Counted from the first letter of the stretch, positions 16,066-25,171 are shown. The stretch is 64,000 nucleotides of DNA from Ferrovibrio sp965278975 (GCF_965278975.1 NZ_OZ257126.1:806001-870000), one strand, 5' to 3'. The notes: generated from the letters alone by a model not told the origin. Made by a program: numbers and translations.

Positions 16066-18459
16066 CTATTCGGCGGCCGCTTGCACCCGGCCCAAGGCTT
16101 GAAGAATCCGCTCCGGCGTGAAGGGCTGCGCCACCACGCGGGCATTGAAAGGATAAAGCGCATCATTGATGGCGTTCATCACCACGGCAGGCGCGCCGGC
16201 CGTGCCGGCCTCGCCCGCGCCCTTGGCACCCAGTTCGGAAGAACGGGTCGGCGAGATCACATGGCCGACCTCGATATCCGGCATCTCGCCGGCCATCGGC
16301 ACCAGGTAGTCGATCATCGAGCCGTTCACCAGCTGGCCACGGTCGTCGTAGATGCATTCCTCGAACAAGGCAGCGCCGAGGCCCTGCACCACACCGCCGC
16401 GCACCTGCTCGTCCACCAGCTGCGGATTGATGATGGTACCACAATCCTCGACGCACCAATGCTTCAGCAGCTTGACGAAGCCGGTATCGACATCCACTTC
16501 GAGATAGCTGGCCTGGATGCCATTGGTGAAGACGAAGGGAAAATCCTTCTGCACATAGTGGCGCGTCACCACGAATTCCGGCTGCAAACCCTTGGGCAAC
16601 GTATCGGGCCGGAAATAGGCAACGCGGCCAAGCTCATCCAGCGCCAGGCGTTCATTGCCGGTTTCGGCATCGACAATCTTGCCCATGCGCAGGTCCAATG
16701 TCTCGGGCGCCGCCTGCAGCATGGCGCCGGCGACGATCAGAATATTCTGCTTCAGCGCCTTGCCGGCCTGGAGTGCGGCTTCACCGCCGATGCCGGCGCC
16801 GCGCGAAGCCCAGGTGCCGCCACCATAGGGCGTGATCTCGGTATCGCCGGTGATCACCCGTACCTTTGAAATATCCACGCCGACTGCCGTGGCCGCCACC
16901 TGGGCAATGATCGCCTCGGTACCCTGGCCCTGTTCGGTAACGCCGGTGGCGCAGGTGATCGTGCCGGTGGGATCAAGGCGGATGGTGCAGCCATCCTGCG
17001 AGGAGATGCGCGCGCCGCCGACACCATAGAAGGCGGCGGAAGGATTGGTCACCTCGATGAAGCTGGCAAAACCGATGCCGCGATGGATGCCGCGCTTGCG
17101 CAGCTCCGCCTGCTCGGCACGCAGGGCCTTGTAATCCATCATTGCCAGCAGCTTATCCAAGGCGGCGTGATGCGAGAGGTCCTCGTAAGGCAGGCCGGCA
17201 AGGCCGGTATAGGGATAGGCATCGTCCGCGATCAGGTTGCGGCGACGGAACTCAACCGGATCCATGCCTAGCTTCTGGGCGGCAAGATCAACCAGACCTT
17301 CGGTGACGGCGCAGGCGATGGGATGGCCCACCGCGCGGTACTGGCACATCACATTCTTGTTCTGGAACACCACCTCGGCTTTCGCCCGGTAATTCTTGTG
17401 CTTGTACGGCCCGCCGATCAGGTTCACCACCTGATTGGCTTCGATGGCACTGGTGCGTGGATAGACCGAATAGGGGCCGATGCCGGTGCGGTCATCGATC
17501 TCGAAAGCCAGAATGTCGCCTTCCTTGGAAACCGCGATGCGGCCCTTGATGCGATGGTCGCGGGCATGAATATCCGTGACGAAGGATTCCAGGCGGTCGG
17601 CGATGAACTTCACCGGACGCTTCAGCAGCACCGCCAGGGCAGCCGTCGCCATCTCGTCGGCATAGACATGCACCTTGATACCGAAGGAGCCACCGATATC
17701 CTTGCAGATCACCCGCACATCGGCTTCATCCAGGCCGAGATGCTTGGCCAGCAAGTTCTGGATCATGTGCGGCGCTTGCGTCGCGTGATAAGCGACCAGC
17801 TTGCCTTCGCCGGGCTGATAATCCGCCAGCATGGCGCGCGGCTCCAGGCAGACGCCGGTATGGCGGCCGGTATGGAAAGTTTCTTCCACCACCAGATGCG
17901 CCGCGGCAAAGGCGGCATCGGGATCACCGGCGGTCAACTCGCGACGGAAAGCCAGATTGTCGCCAAGCTCGGGATGGATCACCACGGCATCGGGATCAAG
18001 CGCAACTTCCATGTCGACAGCGGCAGGCAATTCCTCCCACTCGACAAGAACCTGCTCGGCGGCATCCTCGGCCTGGGCGCGGGTTTCCGCCACCACGGCG
18101 GCTACCGCCTCACCCTGCCAGCAGGCGCGGTCAATCGCGATGGCATGCTGCGGCGCGGATTTCAGACCCTTCAGATGCGTCAGCACGCCAACCCAGGGCG
18201 TGATCACCCTGGCAAGCTCCGGCCCCGTCACCACCGCCACCACGCCCGGCATGGCCTGCGCAGCGGCACGGTCGATCTCCTTGATCCGGGCATGGGCATG
18301 CGGGCTGCGCACGAATACTACATGCAGCATACGCGGCAATGTAATGTCGTCGATGAAGGTGCCACGGCCCTGCAGCAGCTTCTTGGCATTCGGACGCGGC
18401 ACGGTGCGGCCGATATAGCTGTTCGGCCGGTCGAAGATGGAAAGCGGTTCGTTACTCAT
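16066..18459 (-). CDS. Molybdenum hydroxylase large subunit (CoxL/XdhB family)
   Basis: 797-residue molybdopterin-binding catalytic subunit of the xanthine oxidase family, the usual CoxL-type length. N-terminal Ald_Xan_dh_C domain (RPNAKKLLQGRGTFIDD), then molybdenum-cofactor domains with GGSFGIKVHVY and EQGQGTEAI. The catalytic glutamate is Glu750 in KGAGEAGT. The substrate-channel motif reads QYRAVGHP, not the AYxCSFR of true CO dehydrogenase, so this is a hydroxylase of an aldehyde or N-heterocycle rather than CO. Gene order FAD-2Fe2S-Mo (M-S-L) with four-base overlaps is that of Cox/nicotine/caffeine dehydrogenase types. It hydroxylates an electron-poor carbon using water. Confidence 0.88.
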   Translation of the reverse strand: MSNEPLSIFDRPNSYIGRTVPRPNAKKLLQGRGTFIDDITLPRMLHVVFVRSPHAHARIKEIDRAAAQAMPGVVAVVTGPELARVITPWVGVLTHLKGLKSAPQHAIAIDRACWQGEAVAAVVAETRAQAEDAAEQVLVEWEELPAAVDMEVALDPDAVVIHPELGDNLAFRRELTAGDPDAAFAAAHLVVEETFHTGRHTGVCLEPRAMLADYQPGEGKLVAYHATQAPHMIQNLLAKHLGLDEADVRVICKDIGGSFGIKVHVYADEMATAALAVLLKRPVKFIADRLESFVTDIHARDHRIKGRIAVSKEGDILAFEIDDRTGIGPYSVYPRTSAIEANQVVNLIGGPYKHKNYRAKAEVVFQNKNVMCQYRAVGHPIACAVTEGLVDLAAQKLGMDPVEFRRRNLIADDAYPYTGLAGLPYEDLSHHAALDKLLAMMDYKALRAEQAELRKRGIHRGIGFASFIEVTNPSAAFYGVGGARISSQDGCTIRLDPTGTITCATGVTEQGQGTEAIIAQVAATAVGVDISKVRVITGDTEITPYGGGTWASRGAGIGGEAALQAGKALKQNILIVAGAMLQAAPETLDLRMGKIVDAETGNERLALDELGRVAYFRPDTLPKGLQPEFVVTRHYVQKDFPFVFTNGIQASYLEVDVDTGFVKLLKHWCVEDCGTIINPQLVDEQVRGGVVQGLGAALFEECIYDDRGQLVNGSMIDYLVPMAGEMPDIEVGHVISPTRSSELGAKGAGEAGTAGAPAVVMNAINDALYPFNARVVAQPFTPERILQALGRVQAAAE

Positions 18460-18947
18460 GCCGCATTTCCCTTCTGCCGCTGTTCGGCCACGTCGGTGAT
18501 GGCATCGACAATGGCGTGATAGCCGGTGCAGCGGCAGTAATTGCCCGACATATGCTCACGCACCTGCTCGCGGCTCGGCATCGGGCAGCGCTCCAGCAAT
18601 TCAGCGGCAGAGGCCAGCATACCGGGCGTGCAGAAGCCACATTGCAGGGCATTGTGACGATGAAACGAATCCTGCAGGTCGGCGATGGCGCCACTGTCGC
18701 TCAGGCCCTCGATGGTCTCGATGTTGCAGCCATCGGCCTGGGCCGCCAGCATCAGGCAGCCGCGCAGGGCCACGCCATCGACGCGGATGGTACAGGCACC
18801 GCAGACGCCATGTTCGCAGCCCAGATGCGAGCCGGTAAGACCCAGTTCGATACGCAGGAAATCCACCAGATGCATGCGCGCGGCAACGCGGCGCTGCACG
18901 CGCTGGCCGTTCACGGTAAGGGTGATGTCGTGCTGATCCATGCTCAT
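18456..18947 (-). CDS. Molybdenum hydroxylase [2Fe-2S] small subunit
   Basis: 163-residue electron-transfer subunit (CoxS/XdhC type). Plant-ferredoxin-like cluster ligands are Cys44, Cys49, Cys52 and Cys64; the second, all-helical cluster uses Cys103, Cys106, Cys138 and Cys140 (QCGFCTPGM and YCRCTGY). Overlaps both neighbours by four bases (ATGA), so stoichiometric coupled translation is expected. It passes electrons from the Mo site to FAD. Confidence 0.93.
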   Translation of the reverse strand: MSMDQHDITLTVNGQRVQRRVAARMHLVDFLRIELGLTGSHLGCEHGVCGACTIRVDGVALRGCLMLAAQADGCNIETIEGLSDSGAIADLQDSFHRHNALQCGFCTPGMLASAAELLERCPMPSREQVREHMSGNYCRCTGYHAIVDAITDVAEQRQKGNAA

Positions 18948-19771
18948 GCCTTGCGGAGCGATGCGGCGGCGCGGCGCAGCAGCACGCCGGCCAGATGCCG
19001 CTTGGTTTCGGGACGGGCATTGAGGTCGCCGTCAGGTTCCAGCTCAGCCTCCAGGGCGGCAATCGCGCCATCGACATCGCCACGCAGCAAGGATGCGGCG
19101 GCCCGGGGCGCAGTGACCGGGCGATCACCAACGGCGAAGTAGACCAGGTTCAGCCAATCGGCCTCGGCGGCAGCGGCAAGCCCAACCACAGCATAATCGC
19201 CATGGCGGCGGGCCAGTTCATTGAAGGCGAAGCGGTGGTCGGCAGCGGCTTTCGGAATCTCGATGGCGCGCAGGATTTCACCCGGCTGCAACGCGGTTTC
19301 GAACAGACCCCGGAAGAAATCGGCCGCCAGGACGCGGCGCTCGGCGCCCCTGCCCTGGATCACCAGGGTGGCGCGCAAAGCCACCATGCAGGCCGGCAAT
19401 TCGGCGGCAGGATCGGCGAAGCACAGGCTGCCGCCGATGGTGCCGCGGTTGCGGATCGCCGCATGGGCGATATGCGGCATGGCAGCGGCCACCAGCGGCG
19501 CATGGCGCGCCACCAGATCGGACGTTTCCACCGCCACATGGCGGGTCATGGCGCCAATTACCAGGCTGGTGGCGGTTTCAGTGATCCCGCCCAGATCGGT
19601 CAGGCCGTTGAGATCGATCAGGATACCCGGGCTGGACAGCCGCAGATTGAGCGACGGCAGCAGGCTCTGGCCGCCGGCCAGCAGGCGCGCTTCATCGCCA
19701 TGCTGCTCCAGCAGGTCGAAGACCTGACCGAGGTCACGCGCCTTTATGTAACCGAATGACGGGGCTTTCAC
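18944..19771 (-). CDS. Molybdenum hydroxylase FAD-binding subunit
   Basis: 275-residue CoxM-type subunit. FAD-binding motifs are LLAGGQSLLPSLNLR and RNRGTIGGSLCFADP. I start it at the GTG at 19771 (VKAPSFGYIKARD), because GAGGAGGA sits six to seven bases upstream; a longer open frame adds 16 residues with no such site. It is the promoter-proximal gene of the long minus-strand operon running to at least 9771 and is divergent from the TetR gene. Confidence 0.9.
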   Translation of the reverse strand: MKAPSFGYIKARDLGQVFDLLEQHGDEARLLAGGQSLLPSLNLRLSSPGILIDLNGLTDLGGITETATSLVIGAMTRHVAVETSDLVARHAPLVAAAMPHIAHAAIRNRGTIGGSLCFADPAAELPACMVALRATLVIQGRGAERRVLAADFFRGLFETALQPGEILRAIEIPKAAADHRFAFNELARRHGDYAVVGLAAAAEADWLNLVYFAVGDRPVTAPRAAASLLRGDVDGAIAALEAELEPDGDLNARPETKRHLAGVLLRRAAASLRKA

Positions 19772-19871
19772 CGGTTTCCTCCTCTGGCCCCGTTGTGTAT
19801 GTAGGTCACGGGTTACCATTGCCGGGCTTACCTGCCCGTTAGCAGGGAAGTTGGCAGGGTGGCCGGGGAGG

Positions 19872-19904
19872 TGTCAAGCTAATTTATCGCGTGCTAATTA
19901 TAAT
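19872..19904. promoter_or_regulatory. Divergent promoter region with repeated GCTAATT
   Basis: GCTAATT occurs twice as direct repeats (19878-19884 and 19893-19899), 15 bases apart. A perfect TATAAT (19899-19904) follows on the plus strand, suited to the tetR gene. On the minus strand TTGACA (19877-19872) could be a -35 for the hydroxylase operon, although its -10 is poor. The repeats overlap both, a natural place for TetR binding. Confidence 0.5.
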
Positions 19905-19924
19905 ACCATCCCAAGGGAGAGCGC

Positions 19925-20581
19925 ATGCCCGCCGCAAAACCGCCCAAACGCCAACGACTTTCGCCGGAAGAACGCGAAAAACAGATCGTGCGCGCGGCAA
20001 TCCATTTTTTCGCCGAAGTCGGCTTCGACGGCCAAACGCGGGAGCTGGCGAAGCGCCTCGGTGTCACCCAGCCACTGCTCTACCGCTATTTCCCGACCAA
20101 GCAGGATCTGATCGACCGCGTTTACGAGGAGGTCTACCTCACCCGCTGGAAGCCGGAATGGGAAGATTGGATCAAGGACCGCAGCCAGCCGGTAATCGCG
20201 CGGCTGAAGCGCTTCTATCACGACTATTACCCGGTGATCGTCGATTACGAATGGCTGCGCATCTTCTTCCAGGCCGGCATGCGCAATGTCGGCTTCAACC
20301 GGCGCTATCTGGCGCTGGTACGCGAGCATATCTTCATCAGCCTGTGCGCCGAAATGCGCCACGAATTCGGCCTCGCCGGCGTCGACAAGGTGCCGGTCAG
20401 CGCCCCCGAACTGGAACTCTACTGGGGCCTGCATGGCGCCATCATCTATGACGGCATCCGCAAGTATATCTACGGCCTGGATGTGCCGCCGGGCGAGACG
20501 CAGACCACGGATGCAAAGATCGAGACATTCATCGGCGGCCTGAAGCCGATCCTGGAGCGCGTGCTTGCCGAAGCAGCGTAA
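19925..20581 (+). CDS. TetR-family transcriptional regulator
   Basis: 218-residue regulator. The N-terminal helix-turn-helix spans about residues 15-60 (AAIHFFAEVGFDGQT, RELAKRLGVTQPLLYRYF), followed by a helical ligand domain rich in aromatic residues. Divergent from the molybdenum-hydroxylase operon with 153 bases between, so it most likely represses that operon and itself, released by the substrate or a metabolite. Confidence 0.88.
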   Translation: MPAAKPPKRQRLSPEEREKQIVRAAIHFFAEVGFDGQTRELAKRLGVTQPLLYRYFPTKQDLIDRVYEEVYLTRWKPEWEDWIKDRSQPVIARLKRFYHDYYPVIVDYEWLRIFFQAGMRNVGFNRRYLALVREHIFISLCAEMRHEFGLAGVDKVPVSAPELELYWGLHGAIIYDGIRKYIYGLDVPPGETQTTDAKIETFIGGLKPILERVLAEAA

Positions 20582-20611
20582 GGGCGTAAGCTGATCAGCC
20601 TGGAGGACCCA

Positions 20612-21223
20612 ATGAGTATCATCACCAGCGTGGCCGAACTGGAAAAGCTCTATGGCGAGGCGCAGGAAACCTCGACCGCCAAGGAAGTGGATTACATCAC
20701 GCCGCATTACCGGCAGTTCATCGAGGCTTCACCCTTCGTGGTGCTGGCCACCTGTGGGCCGGAAGGGCTGGATGCCTCGCCGCGCGGCGACAAAGCCGGC
20801 TTCGTCCGCATCCAGGATGACCGCACCTTGCTGCTGCCCGACCGGCGCGGCAACAACCGCGTCGACAGCTTGCGCAACATCGTGCGCGATCCGCGCGTCG
20901 GCCTGCTGTTCCTGGTCCCCGGCTCCGGCACCACGCTACGGGTGAATGGCCGTGGCCAGCTCAGCATCGATGCGGCGCTGCTGGAGAGCTTCGCGGTGGA
21001 AGAGAAAGCGCCGCGCTCGGTGCTGGTGCTGCAGGTGGAGAGCGTCTATTTCCAATGCGCCCGCGCCATCATGCGCTCGGAGCTGTGGAACCCGGAACGC
21101 CATGTCGATCCGAAAAGCCTGCCGACAGCAGGCCAGATCCTGGCCGGCATCACGGCGGGGCGCGTTGGCGGCGAACCCTACGACAAGGCCTGGCCGGAAC
21201 GCGCCAAGGCCTCCATGTGGTAA
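20612..21223 (+). CDS. PPOX-class FMN-binding flavoprotein
   Basis: 203-residue pyridoxamine-phosphate-oxidase-like protein with a split-barrel fold (FVVLATCGPEGLDASPRGD, then NNRVDSLRNI and VGLLFLVPG). It resembles the MSMEG_1061-type FMN subfamily. TGGAGGA precedes the start, 30 bases after tetR, so it is probably cotranscribed with the regulator. It may reduce or oxidise a small molecule with FMN or F420; no substrate can be assigned. Confidence 0.78.
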   Translation: MSIITSVAELEKLYGEAQETSTAKEVDYITPHYRQFIEASPFVVLATCGPEGLDASPRGDKAGFVRIQDDRTLLLPDRRGNNRVDSLRNIVRDPRVGLLFLVPGSGTTLRVNGRGQLSIDAALLESFAVEEKAPRSVLVLQVESVYFQCARAIMRSELWNPERHVDPKSLPTAGQILAGITAGRVGGEPYDKAWPERAKASMW

Positions 21224-21227
21224 GACC

Positions 21228-22007
21228 CTAGGCGGTCAGGAATTCCAGCAGCAGCTTGGTAACGGCGCCGGCGGCCTCGACATTGCCGATATGCGCCGCC
21301 TCCACCTTCTCGCAGCGCGCCCCCTTGATGCCGGCAGCAATCCCTTCGCCATGAGCAGGCGGCGTCGATAGATCATGCAGGCCGGCGATCACCAGGGTCG
21401 GCGCGGCAACACGGCCAAGCTGATCGCGCAGGTCCATGTCGCGCACGGCGGCGGCGGCGGCACAATAGCCATGCTTCGGCATGCCCAGCAGCATCTTGCG
21501 GAAACGCTCGATCTCGTCCGGGCGGCTCTTGTGATAGGCCGGCGTGAACCAGCGTTCCAGCACGCCTTCCACCACGGCGCCAAGACCCTGGGCCTGAATG
21601 GCGGCGATGCGCTGGTTCCACATGTCAGGATTGCCGATATGCGCCGAAGTGAAGCAGGGCACTACCTTGTCGACCCGTGACGGCGCATTGATCGCCAGCC
21701 ATTGCGCCGTCATGCCGCCAAGCGACACGCCGGCAACATGGGCCTTGGCAATGCCGAGATGATCGAGCAGGGCCACCGCATCGCGGCCCAGCTGATCCAG
21801 CGTGTAGGGGCCGGGCGTGGCGGCAGAACCGCCATGGCCCCGGGTATCATAGCGCAGCAGGCGGAAACGCTGGCTCAACGGGCTGACCTGCGGCTCCCAC
21901 AGCGACAGATCGGTGCCGAGCGAATTCGACAGTAGCAGCACCGGCGCGTTTTCCGCGCCATCAAGGCGGTAATTCAGGCTGACATCGGCAAGCTGCGCCA
22001 CAGGCAT
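21228..22007 (-). CDS. pcaD: 3-oxoadipate enol-lactonase
   Basis: 259-residue alpha/beta hydrolase converting 3-oxoadipate enol-lactone to 3-oxoadipate. The nucleophile elbow is GVSLGG near residue 95, the oxyanion region SLGTDLSLW, and the final catalytic His lies in AAHIGNVE. Start at the ATG 22007, two bases after the pcaB stop; a TTG two codons upstream is less likely. Last gene of the pcaCHGBD operon. Confidence 0.9.
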   Translation of the reverse strand: MPVAQLADVSLNYRLDGAENAPVLLLSNSLGTDLSLWEPQVSPLSQRFRLLRYDTRGHGGSAATPGPYTLDQLGRDAVALLDHLGIAKAHVAGVSLGGMTAQWLAINAPSRVDKVVPCFTSAHIGNPDMWNQRIAAIQAQGLGAVVEGVLERWFTPAYHKSRPDEIERFRKMLLGMPKHGYCAAAAAVRDMDLRDQLGRVAAPTLVIAGLHDLSTPPAHGEGIAAGIKGARCEKVEAAHIGNVEAAGAVTKLLLEFLTA

Positions 22008-22009
22008 GG

Positions 22010-23359
22010 TCAACGTCCCTTCACCTTCTGCCGCAGGGCGGCGGCAATGAACTTGTCGCTGGCACCGAGATAGCGCGCCGGATCGAACACGCGCTTGAGT
22101 GCGGCACGATCCAGATGCGGCGTCACTTCCGGCATCGCCGCCAGAATATCCGCCAGCGGCCTGGCCTCGGCCACGGCACGGCGGCTGGCCTCGGCCACCA
22201 GCTTATGTGCCGCCGCCTTGCCGATTTTCTGCCCAAGTGCGATGGAGACCGCTTCCGCCAGCACTAGGCCGTTCGAGGCATCGAGATTGCGCCGCATGCG
22301 CTTGGTATCGACTTCCAGCGCCTCAATGGTTTCAGCCATGGCACTGAGCGAGCCAGAGACCAGACCGAGCAATTCTGGCAGCAATTGCCATTCCGCCTGC
22401 CAACCGCCCAGGCCGCGTTCATGCTCCTGCGGCATCGCCGCAAACAACGTGGCGAGCAGGCCCGGCACGCGCGCCGCATTGGCCAGCACGGCGGCGCAGG
22501 CAACCGGATTGCGCTTTTGCGGCATCGCCGAGGAACCACCCTTGCCAGCCCCCGCCGGCTCGAATACTTCCGCCACTTCGCTTTGCATCAGCAGCGAGAT
22601 ATCGCGCGCCATCTTGCCGATATTGCCGCTGAGCAATCCGGCCCAGGCGCCAAGTTCGACGATGCGGTCGCGCTGACTATGCCAGGGCAATTCAGGCAAC
22701 CCGAGATGCAGTTCACGCGCCAGCCTGGCCGCCACCGCCGGGCCCTTGCTGCCCAATGAGGCCAGCGTGCCGGCAGCACCGCCGAATTGCAGCACCAGCA
22801 GGCGCGGCTTCAGTTCATTGAGCCGCTGGCGGTCGCGACGCAGGGCCGAGAGCCAGCCGGCGGCCTTGAGGCCGAAGCTGACCGGCACCGCCTGTTGCAG
22901 CCAGGTGCGACCGACCATGACGCTCCTGGCATGGCGGCGCGCCAGCTTGGCCAGGGCACGGTCGAGCCGTGTCATGTCGGCTTCCAGCAGCGCCAGGGCA
23001 ACACGCAATTGCAGCATCAGACCGCTATCGATGATGTCCTGGCTGGTGGCACCCCAATGCACCCAGGCGGCTGCTTTCGGCGCGACTTCGGCCACGCGGG
23101 CGGTAAGCGCCGCCACCATCGGGATCGCCAGATTGCCCGCCTGACGCCCGGCACGGCCCAGCGCACCCAGGTCGAACAAGGCGGCATCGCAGGCAGCAGT
23201 AATCGGCTTCACGGCTTCCGCAGGGATCACACCGGCAGCCGCTTCGGCACGCGCCAGGGCGGTTTCCACATCCAGCATCGCCTGCAGGCGCGTGGAAGGC
23301 GCAAACACCGCCGCCATGTCCGGCGTGGTGAAGAGGCTGTCGAGCGGATCGCTTGTCAT
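22010..23359 (-). CDS. pcaB: 3-carboxy-cis,cis-muconate cycloisomerase
   Basis: 449-residue fumarase/argininosuccinate-lyase superfamily enzyme lactonising 3-carboxymuconate. The superfamily signature GSSAMPQKRNP is near residue 275, and the early HWGATSQDIIDSGL segment is typical of bacterial PcaB and adenylosuccinate-lyase relatives. Location between pcaG and pcaD makes the PcaB assignment firm. Confidence 0.93.
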   Translation of the reverse strand: MTSDPLDSLFTTPDMAAVFAPSTRLQAMLDVETALARAEAAAGVIPAEAVKPITAACDAALFDLGALGRAGRQAGNLAIPMVAALTARVAEVAPKAAAWVHWGATSQDIIDSGLMLQLRVALALLEADMTRLDRALAKLARRHARSVMVGRTWLQQAVPVSFGLKAAGWLSALRRDRQRLNELKPRLLVLQFGGAAGTLASLGSKGPAVAARLARELHLGLPELPWHSQRDRIVELGAWAGLLSGNIGKMARDISLLMQSEVAEVFEPAGAGKGGSSAMPQKRNPVACAAVLANAARVPGLLATLFAAMPQEHERGLGGWQAEWQLLPELLGLVSGSLSAMAETIEALEVDTKRMRRNLDASNGLVLAEAVSIALGQKIGKAAAHKLVAEASRRAVAEARPLADILAAMPEVTPHLDRAALKRVFDPARYLGASDKFIAAALRQKVKGR

Positions 23360-23377
23360 GCCGCGATCATGCCCGCT

Positions 23378-23998
23378 TCAGGCATCGAAGAACACCGTTT
23401 CGCCAGCCCCCTGCAGACGGATATCGAAACGATAGACCGTGGCGCCATCGCGCACCGAACGCTCGGCGATCAGGGTTTTGCGCCGGTCGGGATTCTCCAC
23501 CAGGTTCAGCACCGGATCCTTGGCGTTGGCCTCCGCCTCATCGGCGAAATAGGCCCGGGTATGCAGCCCGATATTGATGCCGCGCGCGGCGATCCACAGC
23601 GTCACATGCGGCGCCATGGCGCGGCCCTGCCAGAAGCCGCCGGCATCGGCGATGGCGCCGGGCTTGATCGTCTCGAAACGGTAGAAACCGGTCTTGAAAT
23701 CGGTGCCGGTGCGGGCCCAACCGCGGAAATCCGGGTTGACGCCGCCATCATGGGGATGGCTGTAGCGGCCCTTGGCATCCGCCTGCCAGATTTCCAGCAG
23801 CGCATCCTTCACCTGCGCCCCGATGCCATCCAGCACCTGGCCCTCGATGATGATGCGCTCGCCCGGCACACCCGGCGGCGCCACCACATTGGTGAAATTG
23901 TTCTGGAAGATATCGAAACCGGCCTGGCGCGGGATCAGGCCGATATGCACGTAGGGACCGCCGGTCTGCGACGCGGTTTCCTTCAGGTAGCTCACCAT
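23378..23998 (-). CDS. pcaG: Protocatechuate 3,4-dioxygenase alpha subunit
   Basis: 206-residue non-catalytic structural subunit of the intradiol dioxygenase. It retains the fold but lacks the full iron-ligand set: APHVTLWIAARGINIGLH replaces the RPAHIHF motif of the beta chain. Starts two bases after pcaH ends, as expected for coupled alpha/beta synthesis. Confidence 0.93.
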   Translation of the reverse strand: MVSYLKETASQTGGPYVHIGLIPRQAGFDIFQNNFTNVVAPPGVPGERIIIEGQVLDGIGAQVKDALLEIWQADAKGRYSHPHDGGVNPDFRGWARTGTDFKTGFYRFETIKPGAIADAGGFWQGRAMAPHVTLWIAARGINIGLHTRAYFADEAEANAKDPVLNLVENPDRRKTLIAERSVRDGATVYRFDIRLQGAGETVFFDA

Positions 23999-24000
23999 GA

Positions 24001-24732
24001 TCAGGCGCCCTTATTCTCGAAATAGGTGGCGCGGCGGCCACGCAGCACGATGTCGAAGCGATAGGCTAGGCTGTCCAGCGGCAGCGAGGCATTGAGGTCC
24101 AGCGGCGCCACCAGGCGCTGACGCGACGCGGCATCGGGGATGCCGCCAAGCATGGCGCAAAGCGGGATCAGCGGATCGCCCTCGAAATACATCTGGGTGA
24201 TCAGACGCTGGATGAAGCCCTGGCCATAAACCGAGAAATGGATATGCGCCGGGCGCCAATCGTTGACGCCGTTGCGCCACGGATAGGGGCCGGGCTTGAT
24301 GGTGCGGAAATAATAGCGGCCCTCGGCATCGGTGAGGGCGCGGCCGCAGCCGCCGAAATTTGGATCGATGGCGGCGATATAGGTGTCGTTGGCATGGCGG
24401 TAGCGGCCGCCGGCATTGGCCTGCCAGAATTCCACCAGGGTATTCGGCACCGGCCGGGCATTCTCGTCCAGCACCTGGCCATGCACGATGATACGCTCGC
24501 CGATCGGCTCGCCGGTCTTGGCGTAATTGCGGATCAGGTCGTTATCCAGCAGGCCGATCTCGTCATGGCCGAACAATGGTCCGGTCATCTCAGAAACCGT
24601 CGGCTGCAATGAAAGCAGCGGCAGGCGCGGCGAGCGCGCGAAGCTGGTCTTGTAGCCCGGCGTGAAGGCCGGCGGATGGATGCTCTTGTCGCGCTCGTAG
24701 AACGGTCCGCGCTGCTCGAAATTCTTATCCAT
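24001..24732 (-). CDS. pcaH: Protocatechuate 3,4-dioxygenase beta subunit
   Basis: 243-residue catalytic subunit cleaving protocatechuate between its hydroxyls to 3-carboxy-cis,cis-muconate. The Fe(III) ligands are visible as tyrosines in GGRYRHAND and KPGPYPWRN and the histidine pair in RPAHIHFS. N-terminal PcaH extension with YKTSFARSPRLPL. Second gene of the operon. Confidence 0.95.
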   Translation of the reverse strand: MDKNFEQRGPFYERDKSIHPPAFTPGYKTSFARSPRLPLLSLQPTVSEMTGPLFGHDEIGLLDNDLIRNYAKTGEPIGERIIVHGQVLDENARPVPNTLVEFWQANAGGRYRHANDTYIAAIDPNFGGCGRALTDAEGRYYFRTIKPGPYPWRNGVNDWRPAHIHFSVYGQGFIQRLITQMYFEGDPLIPLCAMLGGIPDAASRQRLVAPLDLNASLPLDSLAYRFDIVLRGRRATYFENKGA

Positions 24733-24745
24733 GATCCCTAGGCCC

Positions 24746-25153
24746 CTACTCTTTTCCCACTGCCGCCATCTCGGCCAGCGTCTTTTTCACGGTCTTGATC
24801 GCACTGTTGGCTGCCGGCACGCCGGCATAAACCGCCACATGCAACATCGCCTCGCGCAGATCTTCCGGCGTGGCACCAGTATTGGCGGTAGCGCGCACAT
24901 GCATGGCCACCTCCTCATCATGGCCCAAGGCAGCCAGCAGCGCGATGGTGACGATGGAGCGCTGGCGCGGCGTCCATTGCTGCCGCGCCCACAGCGAACC
25001 CCAGGCACCTTCGGTAATGAAGCGCTGGAAATCGGCATCGAACTCGGTCTTGTTGGCTTCGGCGCGGTCGACATGGGCATTGCCCAGCACCCGGCGGCGG
25101 ATCGCCATCCCGGCATCGTAGCGGCTCTGCTCCGCCATGTTTTTCTCCCTCAT
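24746..25153 (-). CDS. pcaC: 4-carboxymuconolactone decarboxylase
   Basis: 135-residue AhpD-like all-helical decarboxylase producing 3-oxoadipate enol-lactone. Typical blocks are RRRVLGNAHVDRA, SIVTIALLAALGHDEEVAMH and GATPEDLREAMLHVAVYAGVPAAN. First gene of the pca operon, 91 bases from divergent pcaQ. AGGGAGAAAA precedes its start. The pca genes needed after 3-oxoadipate (pcaIJ, pcaF) are absent from the window. Confidence 0.93.
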   Translation of the reverse strand: MREKNMAEQSRYDAGMAIRRRVLGNAHVDRAEANKTEFDADFQRFITEGAWGSLWARQQWTPRQRSIVTIALLAALGHDEEVAMHVRATANTGATPEDLREAMLHVAVYAGVPAANSAIKTVKKTLAEMAAVGKE

Positions 25154-25171
25154 ACGGCTTCAGCCTGGGAG

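Noticed and set aside
16066..19771. Aerobic CO dehydrogenase (coxMSL)
   Set aside because: Gene order matches, but the large subunit has QYRAVGHP at the position of the AYxCSFR motif required in CO dehydrogenases, and no cox accessory genes are near.
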